Source: Pseudomonas cyclaminis (GTDB taxonomy: Bacteria > Pseudomonadota > Gammaproteobacteria > Pseudomonadales > Pseudomonadaceae). Taken from it: a DNA stretch of 64,000 nucleotides. Shown in pieces: positions 15,296 to 24,563 of this stretch (its first letter is position 1; every line of letters starts with the position of its first letter). The notes under the pieces are model-generated. The model did not search any database. It was given only the letters and a program-made list of their open reading frames with translations, and was not told the origin of the DNA. Position numbers and translations under genes: made by a program. The DNA lies in the NCBI RefSeq assembly GCF_015163715.1, contig NZ_JADDUM010000035.1, positions 1 through 64,000 on the forward strand. Direction: 5' to 3'.

Positions 15296-16240
15296 GCGCC
15301 GATCTCGACCAACAGGCCGCCAACTGGGTGATTCGTCTGAATGAAGGCAACCTCAGCGAGCGCGAGCAGCAGCAATTCGACCGCTGGAAGACCGCCGACC
15401 CACAGCACGCGGCGGCCTTTGAGCGCTTACAGGGGTTTGTCGGGCGCTTGCAGGCCCTGCGCCCGCAACAGGCACCGGTGCAAGCCGCACTGGAAGCGGC
15501 CCGGGTACGCCGGCGCAACCCGGCCGGCCGCGTCCTGCTGGGCTTGCTGATGGCGTTGCCGGTGGCCCTGGCGTTGCGGGCGTATCCGCCCAGTTACCTG
15601 CTGGCCGACCAACGCACCGCCCCGGCGCACTGGCAGCGGATCAACCTGGAGGACGGTTCGCAACTGACCCTCAGCGGCAACAGCGCCGTGGACCTGACTT
15701 TCAACGGCCAGCAACGCCAGGTGCGCTTGCTGCGCGGCGAAATACTGGTGCAGGTGGCCCACGATGCCACGCGGCCATTCACCGTGGTGACCGACGATGG
15801 CCAGATGCGCGCCCTCGGCACGCGTTTCACGGTCAGGCGTGACGCCGGGCACGCTGCTGACCATGCTCGAGTCGACCGTCGCCGCCACCGATGCCGGTCA
15901 GCACACTGCCGTGAACGTCAGTGCCGGCGAACAGGCGCGCATTACGCCGGACGCGGTGATGCTGCTGGGCAAGGTCGATCCCCGCATCACGAACGACGCC
16001 TGGCAGCACCACCAGTTGGTGGTACAGGACCGGCCGTTGCCGGAAGTACTGGATGAATTGGCACGCCAGTACGGCGGCCATGTACAGTTCAATCGCGAGC
16101 AATTGACCGACCTGCGCGTCTCTGCCGTGTTGCCGCTGGATAACCCGCGTCGCGCCCTGCAATTGATTTCCGATGGCCTGCCGGTGCGCATCCGCTCGTT
16201 CAGTCCGCTGTGGTTGCAGATCGAACGTCACGAAAAATAG
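15292..16240 (+). pseudogene. FecR-type anti-sigma regulator, frameshifted
   Basis: FecR proteins cross the inner membrane, hold the sigma factor in the cytoplasm and read the receptor's signal in the periplasm. The N-terminal DUF4880 (ANWVIRLNEGNLSEREQQQF, DRWKTADPQHAAAFERL), a membrane segment near residue 82-98 (LLGLLMALPVALALRAYPP) and the FecR domain (INLEDGSQLTLSGNSAVDL) are in one frame. TLLTMLESTVAATDAG and the DUF4974 end (LDELARQYGGHVQFNREQL) are in another. One extra G in GGG at 15847-15849 explains the break. Removing it gives 315 residues with ALGTRFTVRRDAGTLLTML across the join. Confidence 0.87.
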
Positions 16241-16314
16241 TTACGCGTGCCGGGTTCCGCTTTTCCGCACTGCCCCGTCAAGGAAGAAAGCACCTCAATA
16301 ACAGGAACTCTTCC

Positions 16315-18725
16315 ATGCCGCGCCGCCTCAAGCGTTCACCTTTGCCTCTCGCCCTGGCGATCAACCTGGCCAGCCTTACCGCACTGAGCCTGGGCCTGTG
16401 CAGCCCGGTGGCCGCACAAGAGGCGCGCGGTATGCCATCGCCGCCGGCCCGCTGGGCCCGGCACTGAACCTGTTCGCCCAGCAGGCCCATGTGGCGTTGC
16501 TGTTCGACAGCACGACCGTCGCCGGTTTGAGCACCGCGGGTTTGCAAGGCGATTTCCCGATCAACCAGGGCTTTGCCCAGTTGCTGCGCGGCAGTGGCTT
16601 GCAAGCGGTGCAAGGTGCCAACGGGTATGTGCTGGTGCCGGTCAACACCGGCGGCGCCCTGGAATTGGGGCCGACCTCGATCACCGGTTTGAGCGAAGAA
16701 AGCAGCACCGAGCACGTCAAGGGCTACGTGGCCACGCGCAACCTCAGCGCGACCAAGACCGACACACCGATCATCGAAACCCCGCAATCGCTGTCGGTGG
16801 TCACCAGCGACGAGATCCGCGACCGGCAATCGGAAACCCTGTCGCAAACCCTCGACCTGACGCCGGGTTTCACCAGCCAACCCACCAGTTTCAACCGCAC
16901 CTCGGACCGCTTTCGCATTCGCGGTTTCGATGTGGAATCCGCCACCGGTGGTTCCCTGCGCGATGGCCTGCGCCTGCAAAACAACTCCTACGATGGCGTG
17001 CAGGAACCCTATGGCCTGGAACGCGCCGAAGTGATTCGCGGCGCGGCGTCGGTGCTGTACGGGCAACTGTCGCCGGGCGGCCTGATCAATACCGTGAGCA
17101 AACGCCCGAGCCAGACGCCTTACCATGAGGTCAACCTGCAAGCCGGGCAGAACAACCGCAAGCAACTGTCCGCCGACTTCACCGGCCCCCTGGGCGACAG
17201 CGACACCTTGAGCTACCGCCTGACCCTGCTCGACCGCAAGAGCGACACCGCCGCCGACCATATCCAGAACGATAAGGTCTACGTCGCCCCGGCCCTGACC
17301 TGGCGGCCGAATGACGACACCTCGCTGACCTTGCTGTCGTTCTACCAGAAGACCGAAACCGGCTTCTCCGCGCCCCTGCCCTATCAATTGACCAAAGGTG
17401 TGGGCAGCGGCAATTTCCAGATCGGCCGCCACGACTTTATCGGCGAACCGGACTACGACGAGATGAACGGCGAGATGTCGGCGCTGGGCTACGAATTCGA
17501 GCACCGCTTCGATGAGCACACGCGCATCAGCCATAAGCTGCGGTACTACCAATCGGATGTGACCTGGCGCTACCTGCAGGTCAACACCTCCGGCACCAAC
17601 ATCGCCACTGCGCAGACCTCCGGCCTGCTGCGTCGCCAGTACAGCGACCGTGAAGAACGCTCACGGGGCCTGGCCAGCGACACCCACATCGAAAGCAAAT
17701 GGCAGTTCGGCGACTGGCAGCACACCTTCCTGCTGGGCCTTGATGGGTATGACACCAGCTACGACTCCCATAACTTCCGGGGCACTGCACAACCGCTGAA
17801 CCTGGCGACCTACCAATATGGCCAGCCGGTGGTGGTGAATAAAAACCCCGCGACCGACCGTGGCTCGCAAATCGACACGCTGCAAAAAGGCATCTATTTC
17901 CAGGACCAGATCAAGTTCGACGAGCGTTGGATTCTGCTGCTCGGTGGCCGTCATGATTGGGCGGACCAGCACACCGAACTGTTCCGCAATGGCGACGACA
18001 GTGGCAAAAGCAATGAAGCCACCACCTGGCGTGCGGGCCTGGTGTACAAGGCCGACAATGGCCTGGCGCCCTACATCAGCTACAGCGAATCGTTCTTCCC
18101 GGTGGCCGGCACCAACAAGGCGGGTCAAAGCTTTGTACCCACCCAGGGCAAGCAGTATGAAATCGGTATCCGCTATCAGCCCGAGGGCAGCGCCACGCTG
18201 CTGAGTGCGGCGGTGTACCAGTTGGAACAGCGCAACGTGTTGAGCCAGGACCGCACCGATATCAATTTCTCGGTGCAGGTCGGCGAGGTGCGCTCTCGAG
18301 GCTTCGAATTGGAAGCCAAGAGCGAAGTCACCCCCAACCTCAGTCTGATCGCGTCCTATGCCTACATCGACGCACGCATCACCAAAAGCGATATCGCCAG
18401 CGAAATCGGCCAGCGCAGCGAAGACACGCCCTATCACCAGGCCGCGCTCTGGGCCGATTACCGCCTGGCCGCGCTGGGGGTGCCGCAACTGCGCATCGGC
18501 GGCGGCGCTCGTTACAAGGGCACCACGCAGGCATCCGGCGTGCCGTCTTCGATGCCGGCTTACACGCTGTACGACGCCCGCGCCAGTTACGAGATCGACC
18601 CCAATTGGGAAGTCGCGCTTAACGCCAATAACGTCACCAATAAGCGCTACACCTACTGCGAGTTTGCGATTTGCCGCTATGGCGATGAGCGGCAACTGGT
18701 CAGTTCGGTGACCTACCGCTGGTAA
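16315..18725 (+). pseudogene. TonB-dependent siderophore receptor with signalling domain, frameshifted near its signal peptide
   Basis: An outer-membrane ferric-siderophore transducer. The signal peptide (NLASLTALSLGLCSPVAA) is in one frame, and after a missing base at about 16428 the rest is in another: STN signalling domain (LNLFAQQAHVALLFDSTTV), TonB box/plug region (TPIIETPQSLSVVTSDEIRD, IRGFDVESATGG, RGAASVLYGQLSPGG) and a beta-barrel ending DERQLVSSVTYRW with the terminal aromatic. One added base gives 803 residues. The STN domain and the adjacent FecI/FecR genes show it signals as well as transports. The C-terminal YCEFAICRYGDER pattern recalls hydroxamate receptors of the FhuA/FoxA kind. 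The exact siderophore is unknown. Confidence 0.88.
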
Positions 18726-18731
18726 CGGCCG

Positions 18732-19628
18732 CTAGAACAACAACCGCGAAAAATTGCAGCACGCCCGGGCCATCCGCGCCACGTCCTGGTTCAAGCCGAA
18801 TTGCCGATCCGCGCGGTGCAGCGCCACGTACTGCACGCTCGGCAATTCCGGCTGCGTGACCAACGCACGCAAGGCACCCTGCTCGATCAAGTGCGACAAG
18901 CACGCCTTGGGCAGGTAGCTCACCCCAATTCCCGACAACGCCAGCCCCACCTGCACCAGCAGGTTGTGGCTGGTGAGCGTGCGCGGCATCTGCACGTTGT
19001 GCGCAGCCAGCCAGCGCTCGTAGATCAGGCCGGTGCCCGACTGTGAACCTTGGGTCAGTACGGTGTAGCCAGCCAGGGTATCGAGGCTGACCGGGTCAGG
19101 ATCAGGAATCAGGCCAGGCGCGCAGATCCAGGCGTTTTCCACGCTTTGCAACGATGTGCTGTGGAAACGCGGATCACTGTAGACGTCCGGCACGATCACC
19201 AGATCAAGCTGGTCGCTTTCCAGTTTGCGGAACAGCTCGCTGCTCAGCTCCACCGAGGGTTCCAGCTGCACTTTGGGGTAGGCCTGGCGCAGGGCTTCCA
19301 CCAACGCCGGCAACCAGGTCAGCGCGGTGAGCTCAGTGACGCCCAGGCGAAACCGGCGCACCAGCACTTCGCGGGCACTCACGCGTTCAAGCAATTGGTC
19401 GCGGCTTTTGAGCAGGTCGCGGGCGTAGTCGAGCAGTTCACCGCCCTTTTCCGTGAGCCGGGCATTGCGCTTGCTGCGGTCGAAAATCTCCACGTCGAAG
19501 GTGTCTTCCAGCTCCTGGATACGCTTGGAGATGGCCGACTGGGACATGTTGAGCTTGTTGGCCGCCGCTTCAAAACTGCCGAGTTCAGCGATCCAGTACA
19601 GCGCGTCGATTTGCTTGAAGGTGATCAT
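18732..19628 (-). CDS. LysR-family regulator divergent to the aldolase/aminotransferase genes
   Basis: A 298-residue LysR-type regulator. The winged helix-turn-helix occupies the first 60 residues (ALYWIAELGSFEAAANKLNM, then SQSAISKRIQELEDTFDVEI), and the effector domain follows (RFRLGVTELTALTWLPALVE, then PEVDL-type ribose-fold strands such as LDLVIVPDVYSD). It is transcribed away from the RraA-type gene, whose start is 123 bases distant. LysR proteins usually control the divergent operon in response to a pathway metabolite, so the aldolase, aminotransferase and symporter genes are its likely targets. Confidence 0.9.
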   Translation of the reverse strand: MITFKQIDALYWIAELGSFEAAANKLNMSQSAISKRIQELEDTFDVEIFDRSKRNARLTEKGGELLDYARDLLKSRDQLLERVSAREVLVRRFRLGVTELTALTWLPALVEALRQAYPKVQLEPSVELSSELFRKLESDQLDLVIVPDVYSDPRFHSTSLQSVENAWICAPGLIPDPDPVSLDTLAGYTVLTQGSQSGTGLIYERWLAAHNVQMPRTLTSHNLLVQVGLALSGIGVSYLPKACLSHLIEQGALRALVTQPELPSVQYVALHRADRQFGLNQDVARMARACCNFSRLLF

Positions 19629-19751
19629 GGCGAGCCATTCATGCGAAAAAGCGATGCTAACACATCATAAAATATCGCTAAAACTCTCCGTTCAGCCCTC
19701 CTAAGATCCAGACATAGCCCGTCGCTATCCAAACGATTCTGGAGATTTGCC

Positions 19752-20417
19752 ATGTCCTTGCCCGGTTCACGCATCCTTCCCAACGCGCCCATGGCCCCGG
19801 CCGAACTGGTCGAGGCATTTGCCCAGGTGGTCACCCCGCATATCAGCGATAACCTCGGCCGCCATATCGGCGCCCGTGGCCTGACGCGCTACAACCGCAG
19901 CGGCAAGCTGGTGGGCACGGCGATCACCGTCAAGACCCGCCCCGGTGACAACCTGCTGATCTACAAGGCCATGAGCCTGCTGCAACCGGGTCACGTGCTG
20001 GTGGTGGACGGCCAGGGCGACACCAACAACGCGGTGATCGGTGAGCTGGTCAAGCTCTATGCCCAGCAGCGCGGTTGCGTGGGCTTTGTGATCGACGGTG
20101 CGATCCGCGATGTCGCCAGCTTTGAGGACACGCCGTGTTATGCCCGCGCCGTGGTGCACACCGGCCCGTATAAAACCGGCCCTGGTGAGGTGAATGTGCC
20201 GGTGTCCATCGGCGGCATGCTGATCAACCCCGGCGACCTGCTGGTGGGCGATGAAGACGGCCTGGTCGCATTCTCCCAGGCCGACGCCGCCGAAGTGCTG
20301 CGCCGCGCTGCGCAACATGCCGCGCATGAAGACGCGGTCAAGGCCGAAATCGCCAGCGGGGCGGTGCGCCAGAGCTGGATCGATAAGGTGCTGGATCAAG
20401 CAGGCCTGGCGCAATGA
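19752..20417 (+). CDS. RraA-family protein, probable 4-hydroxy-4-methyl-2-oxoglutarate-type aldolase
   Basis: A 221-residue RraA/HMG-aldolase fold protein. Key stretches are VTPHISDNLGRHIGARG, KLVGTAITVKTRPGDNL, HVLVVDGQGDTNNAVIGELV and the active-site VGFVIDGAIRDVASF near residue 115, which has the arginine and the metal-binding aspartate of the class II aldolase members. True RraA (an RNase E inhibitor) is about 160 residues and lacks this extended C terminus, so an enzyme is favoured. Such enzymes split 4-hydroxy-4-methyl-2-oxoglutarate into two pyruvates or decarboxylate oxaloacetate. It is followed 11 bases later by an aminotransferase, suggesting its keto-acid substrate arises by transamination. 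Confidence 0.82.
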   Translation: MSLPGSRILPNAPMAPAELVEAFAQVVTPHISDNLGRHIGARGLTRYNRSGKLVGTAITVKTRPGDNLLIYKAMSLLQPGHVLVVDGQGDTNNAVIGELVKLYAQQRGCVGFVIDGAIRDVASFEDTPCYARAVVHTGPYKTGPGEVNVPVSIGGMLINPGDLLVGDEDGLVAFSQADAAEVLRRAAQHAAHEDAVKAEIASGAVRQSWIDKVLDQAGLAQ

Positions 20418-20428
20418 AGGACGCGGCC

Positions 20429-21631
20429 ATGAGTTTTTTGTCTGACCGCGTGCTAGGCATCGCGCCATCCCCCAGCATCGCCGCCAATGCCTTGGTCACC
20501 GAGTTGCGCGCCCAGGGCCGGGACATCGTCAACTTCACCGTGGGCGAACCGGACTTCGACACCCCGGCCCATATCCTTGAAGCCGCCAGCCTGGCGATGC
20601 ACAGTGGCGACACACATTACACGCCCACCAGCGGCACCCTGGCCCTGCGCAAGGCCATTTGCCTGAAGCTCGCCCGCGACAATGACCTGGCCTATGGCCT
20701 GGACGAAGTGGTCGCCGGCTGCGGCGGCAAACACATCATCTATCACGCGCTGGCCGCCACGTTGAATCGCGGCGATGAAGTCATCGTGCACACGCCGTAC
20801 TGGGTGTCGTACCCGGACATCGCACGGCTCAACGATGCGACGCCAGTGATCATCCCCGGCGACGAAAGCCTGGGTTTCAAACTGTCGCCCGAGGCGCTGG
20901 AACACGCGATCACCCCGCGCACCAAATGGGTGATCCTCAACAGCCCGAACAACCCCAGCGGCGCGGTGTACAGCGAAGCCGAGCTGCTGGCCCTGGCCCA
21001 GGTTTTGCGTCGTCATCCCCATGTACTGGTCATGGCTGATGAGATCTACGAGCACTTCGTCTACGGCGGCGCCCGACATGTGCCGCTGACGCGTTTGGCG
21101 CCGGACCTCAAGTCGCGCACGCTGATCGTCAATGGCGCCTCCAAGGGCTATGCCATGACCGGCTGGCGATTGGGCTTTGGCGCAGGGCCGGCCTGGTTGA
21201 TCGCGGCCATTGCCAAGTTGCTGTCGCAAACCACCACTTGCCCCAGCTCCCTGAGCCAGGCGGCGGCAGTGGCGGCGTTTGCCGGTGACCAGGCGCCTAT
21301 CGCCGGGATGCGTGAGGAATATCAACACCGCCGTGCACGCATGTTGACGCTGCTGGAGGGCATACCCGGCCTGGGTTTTACCCCGCCGGACGGTGCGTTT
21401 TATGTGTTCGCCAATGTAAGCGGGCTGATAGGCAAGCTCACCGCGCAAGGTGATCGCCTGCAGAGCGACACTCAAATGGTGGACTACCTGCTGCGCGACT
21501 ACGGCCTGGCCACGGTCAGCGGCGCGGCCTACGGCATGTCGCCGTATGTGCGCCTGTCGTTTGCCAGTTCGCTGGACGTGATTGAAGAAGGTTGCCGCCG
21601 TCTCAAAGACGCATGCCACGACTTGCGCTGA
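20429..21631 (+). CDS. Class I/II PLP aminotransferase (aspartate aminotransferase-like)
   Basis: A 400-residue fold-type I aminotransferase. It shows the N-terminal IVNFTVGEPDFDTPAHI pattern, the NSPNNPSGAVYS cofactor loop, DEIYEHFVYGG, and the PLP-lysine in GASKGYAMTGWRLGFG near residue 238. The closing arginine lies in SPYVRLSF. The sequence groups with aspartate/aromatic aminotransferases of the AspC-Igamma type. GAAGGA eight bases before ATG 20429 favours this start; an ATG at 20414 overlaps the previous stop. It is part of the aldolase-aminotransferase-symporter unit and probably converts an imported amino acid to the keto acid used by the aldolase. Confidence 0.87.
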   Translation: MSFLSDRVLGIAPSPSIAANALVTELRAQGRDIVNFTVGEPDFDTPAHILEAASLAMHSGDTHYTPTSGTLALRKAICLKLARDNDLAYGLDEVVAGCGGKHIIYHALAATLNRGDEVIVHTPYWVSYPDIARLNDATPVIIPGDESLGFKLSPEALEHAITPRTKWVILNSPNNPSGAVYSEAELLALAQVLRRHPHVLVMADEIYEHFVYGGARHVPLTRLAPDLKSRTLIVNGASKGYAMTGWRLGFGAGPAWLIAAIAKLLSQTTTCPSSLSQAAAVAAFAGDQAPIAGMREEYQHRRARMLTLLEGIPGLGFTPPDGAFYVFANVSGLIGKLTAQGDRLQSDTQMVDYLLRDYGLATVSGAAYGMSPYVRLSFASSLDVIEEGCRRLKDACHDLR

Positions 21632-21723
21632 CGGCCTTCGCAACACCCGGTGGCCAGCGGACGGCCGCCTTTTTGACTGCCTAGAACAACAACTTAAAAT
21701 CATTGATCAAATGAGGCATTCCC

Positions 21724-23000
21724 ATGCACACGCCCCGTATCGCGCTGGTCTGGCAAATCATGATCGGCTTGCTCGCCGGCATCGCCATCGGTGCCCTGTT
21801 GCACCGCTTTCCCGAGTCACGACCGTGGCTGGTGGACAATATTCTGCAACCGGCAGGCGATATCTTTATCAAGTTGATGAAGATGATCGTGGTACCTATC
21901 GTGTTTTCCTGCATGGTCGTCGGCATCGCCGGACAGGGTGACGGCAAGTCCCTGGGCCGTATCGGGGTCAAATCCCTGAGCTATTTCTTCTGCATCACGA
22001 CACTGGCAATCATTATTGGCCTGGTCATGGGCAATCTGCTCAAACCGGCGCCGGGACAGAACTGTCCAGCCTGCACGCCGCCACTATCACCCTGCCCACC
22101 AGCAACGGCGCGGGCCATAGCCTGGGGCAGATCATCGTCGGCATCATCCCCGATAATGTGATCAACGCCATGGCCCAGGGCAGCCTGTTGTCGGTGTTGT
22201 TTTTTGCGGTGATGTTCGGCCTCGGTGTCGCGCGTTTGCCCGCCGAACGCAAAGACCCGGTCATCGCGCTGCTGCGCGGGGTCAGCGATGCGATGTTCAA
22301 GGTCACCTCGATGATCATGGCCTACTCGCCCATCGGCGTGTTCGGCATGATCGCCGTGACCGTGGCCAACTTCGGCTTCAGCTCACTGGTGCCACTGGCC
22401 AAGCTGATCATGGTCAGTTATGTGGCCATCGCCTTCTTCGTGCTGGTGGTGCTCAACCTGGTGGCGCGGGTATGCGGGATCAACCTGTTCGCCTTGATGC
22501 GCCATATCAAGGACGAACTGGTACTGGCTTTCTCCACCGCCAGCTCGGCGGCGGTGATGCCGCAATTGATGAAGAAGCTTGAAACCTACGGCGTACCGCC
22601 ATCGCTGGTGAGCTTTGTGGTGCCGGTGGGCTACTCGTTCAACCTCGACGGTGCGTCGCTGTTTCTCGGGATCGGCACCTTGTTTGTCGCGCAGTTGTAC
22701 GGCATCGACCTGAGCCTGGGTGATCAGGCGCTGCTGGTGGTGACCATGGTGCTGACCTCCAAGGGCGCTGCCGGTGTGCCGGGGTTTATGTTCGTGATTC
22801 TCTCCGCCACCCTGGCGAGCGCTGGTTTGCCGTTGGAAGGGATTGCGTTTATTGCCGGGGTGTATCGGTTGATGGAGATGCCGACCACGGCGCTGAATGT
22901 GCTGGGCAATGCGTTGGCGCCATTGGTGATTGCCAAGTGGGAGGGGCGTGAAGCATCGGCCGCACAAGCGCCGGGCGGGCGCAACATCCCCACGCAGTAA
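21724..23000 (+). pseudogene. Dicarboxylate/amino acid:cation symporter (DctA/GltP-like), frameshifted
   Basis: A member of the DAACS family (glutamate, aspartate or C4-dicarboxylate uptake with Na+ or H+). The first frame covers helices 1-3 (LVWQIMIGLLAGIAIGALLH, LMKMIVVPIVFSCMVVGIAG) and the second the rest, including the re-entrant SSAAVMPQLMKKLETYGVP, SLVSFVVPVGYSFNLDG, KGAAGVPGFMFVILSATLAS and the NVLGNALAPLVIAKWEG end. One missing G at 22046-22047 accounts for the shift; restoring it gives 425 residues with LKPGAGTELSSL at the join. It follows the aminotransferase by 92 bases and is probably the uptake step of that pathway. Confidence 0.87.
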
Positions 23001-23012
23001 CGCGGCCCCAAC

Positions 23013-23044
23013 GAATAAAGGCGCTCCGAAGAGCGCCTTTATTC
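23013..23044. terminator. Bidirectional rho-independent terminator
   Basis: Perfect 14-base arms GAATAAAGGCGCTC (23013-23026) and GAGCGCCTTTATTC (23031-23044) around a CGAA loop lie between the convergent symporter and small heat-shock genes. The A/T ends give short U-tracts in both directions. Confidence 0.9.
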
Positions 23045-23053
23045 ATTCCAGCC

Positions 23054-23512
23054 TTACTGCTCGCTGATGGATTTCACCTCAGCCTTGGCCGCACCGCCAA
23101 TCGCAATGCGCTTGGGTTTCGCTTCCTCCGGGACCACACGCAGCAGGTCAATGCTCAGCAACCCGTTGGCGAGTTGCGCGCCCTGCACTTCAATGTGGTC
23201 AACCAGGCGGAACGACAACCGGAACGCACGCTGGGCGATGCCCTGGTGCAAGTAAGTAATGCCCTCATCGTGTTCACGCTTGCCACCGGCGACGGTCAAC
23301 ACGCCTTTTTCCACCTGGATCTCCAGGTCGTCCTCCACCAGTCCTGCGGCCGCGATGACGATCCGGTAATGATCATCGCCGTGCTTTTCGACGTTGTGAG
23401 GTGGATAGGTGGTACCGGCCTCGCTGCGAAGCGCCGATTCAAAAAGGTCGTTGAACCGGTCAAAACCAACGGAATGACGGAACAGTGGGGCCAACGAGAG
23501 AGTAGTAGCCAT
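23054..23512 (-). CDS. Hsp20/IbpA-type small heat-shock protein
   Basis: A 152-residue alpha-crystallin-domain chaperone. The N-terminal part reads SLAPLFRHSVGFDRFNDLFE, as in IbpA. The alpha-crystallin core follows: YPPHNVEKHGDDHYRIVIAA, then the GVLTVAGGKREHDEGITYLH strand and AFRLSFRLVDHIEVQGAQLA with NGLLSIDLLRVVPE. The C-terminal PKRIAIGG contains the I-x-I anchor that docks into neighbouring subunits. It binds unfolding proteins and hands them to DnaK and ClpB. A stem-loop over the ribosome binding site and a TTGAAA-type promoter lie upstream, suggesting heat control. Confidence 0.92.
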   Translation of the reverse strand: MATTLSLAPLFRHSVGFDRFNDLFESALRSEAGTTYPPHNVEKHGDDHYRIVIAAAGLVEDDLEIQVEKGVLTVAGGKREHDEGITYLHQGIAQRAFRLSFRLVDHIEVQGAQLANGLLSIDLLRVVPEEAKPKRIAIGGAAKAEVKSISEQ

Positions 23513-23517
23513 TGCGA

Positions 23518-23544
23518 AATCTCCTGAGTTTTCTCCAAGTGATT
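23518..23544 (-). promoter_or_regulatory. Possible ROSE-like RNA thermometer hairpin over the hsp20 ribosome binding site
   Basis: On the minus strand, AATC pairs with GATT and CTTGG with TCAGG-type bases across one A-A mismatch, closing a 7-base AGAAAAC loop. The pairing buries the AGGAG at 23521-23525, nine bases before the start codon. Pseudomonas ibpA leaders are known to carry such thermometers. The pairing here is drawn by eye and not energy-tested. Confidence 0.55.
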
Positions 23545-23579
23545 TGATCCGCGACCCGCATTCGGCATCGCGTAAACCC

Positions 23580-23608
23580 TAAGTAGGATCAGGGGGAAAA
23601 ATTTCAAG
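23580..23608 (-). promoter_or_regulatory. Predicted promoter of the small heat-shock gene
   Basis: CTTGAAA (23608-23602) and TACTTA (23585-23580) on the minus strand are 16 bases apart and 70-95 bases upstream of the start codon. CTTGAAA is also the -35 consensus of RpoH promoters, but no good CCCCAT-type -10 is found at the right distance. Confidence 0.45.
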
Positions 23609-23775
23609 CGGGACCCACAAAAAATTTTTATTCGTGACGATGGGAGGGGTCGATACCCCGAGCTGGAACAATTCATGAAAGGCACATAGCGAAACAGCAA
23701 TTGCGGACTAGACTGATGAGCGCACTGCACTGACCATGGGAACCGTTGGATGAGTAAGCAAACACACAGGCTGGA

Positions 23776-24563
23776 ATGTTTTCCAGTCCGTGGCGACATA
23801 GAGAACTGTTGGTATCCATGGTCCAGCGGGATGTAATTGGTCGGTATCGTGGCTCCATCATGGGGCTGTTGTGGTCGTTCCTGAACCCGCTCTTCATGTT
23901 GCTGGTGTACACGTTCGTGTTCAGCATGATGTTCAAGCTGCGCTGGCCCCAGGGCAGCGGCTCCCGAACGGAGTTCGCGTTGCTGGTGTTTGCCGGCCTG
24001 CTGGTGTTCAACGTGTTTTCCGAATGCGTGAGCCGTGCGCCGGGCCTGATCATCTCCAACGCCAACTACGTCAAGAAAGTCATGTTCCCCCTGGAGATCC
24101 TGCCGTGGGTGGTGCTGGGTGCGGTGTTGTTCCATACCGTGGCCAGCTGGTGATCTGGCTGGTGTTCCACCTGGTGTTCTTCGGCCTGCCGCCGTTGACC
24201 AGCCTGTTACTGCCCTTGGTGCTGTTGCCGCTGGTACTGTTTACCCTGGGCATTTCGTGGCTGCTGGCCTCGCTGGGGGTTTACCTGCGTGATGTCGGTC
24301 AGATGGTCGGCGTGCTGACAACCGCCTTGATGTTTGTCTCGGCGATTTTCTACCCGACCAGCGCATTCCCCGAGGCCTACCAGGGCCTCCTGCACCTCAA
24401 CCCGCTGACACAGGTGGTCGAGCAGACCCGGGACGTGCTGTTTTGGGGCATCGTGCCAGATCCCTTCACCTGGGCCTACGGCCTGCTGGTTGCCAGTACC
24501 GTCGCCTGGCTGGGGTTCACCTGGTTCCAGAAGACCCGCAAAGGATTTGCCGATGTGCTCTGA
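23776..24563 (+). pseudogene. ABC-2 polysaccharide exporter permease (Wzm type), frameshifted
   Basis: The intended 262-residue protein is an ABC-2 permease of O-antigen/teichoic acid export. It opens WRHRELLVSMVQRDVIGRYR and GLLWSFLNPLFMLLVYTFVF, continues with ISNANYVKKVMFPLEILPWV and ends with YLRDVGQMVGVLTTALMFVS, FYPTSAFPE and HLNPLTQVVEQTRDVLFWG. The frame breaks after LFHTVAS, where one C is missing at about 24146. Restoring it gives LFHTVASLVIWLVFHLVFFG. With the Wzt-type ATPase that follows it should move a lipid-linked glycan across the inner membrane. It opens the plus-strand glycan operon. Confidence 0.87.

Noticed and set aside
15797..16240. Separate 147-residue gene after the FecR N-terminal part
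   Set aside because: Its sequence is the C-terminal half of FecR in a shifted frame; a one-base change restores a single 315-residue protein.
16278..17552. 424-codon open frame on the minus strand
   Set aside because: It is antisense to the TonB receptor and shares no family features.
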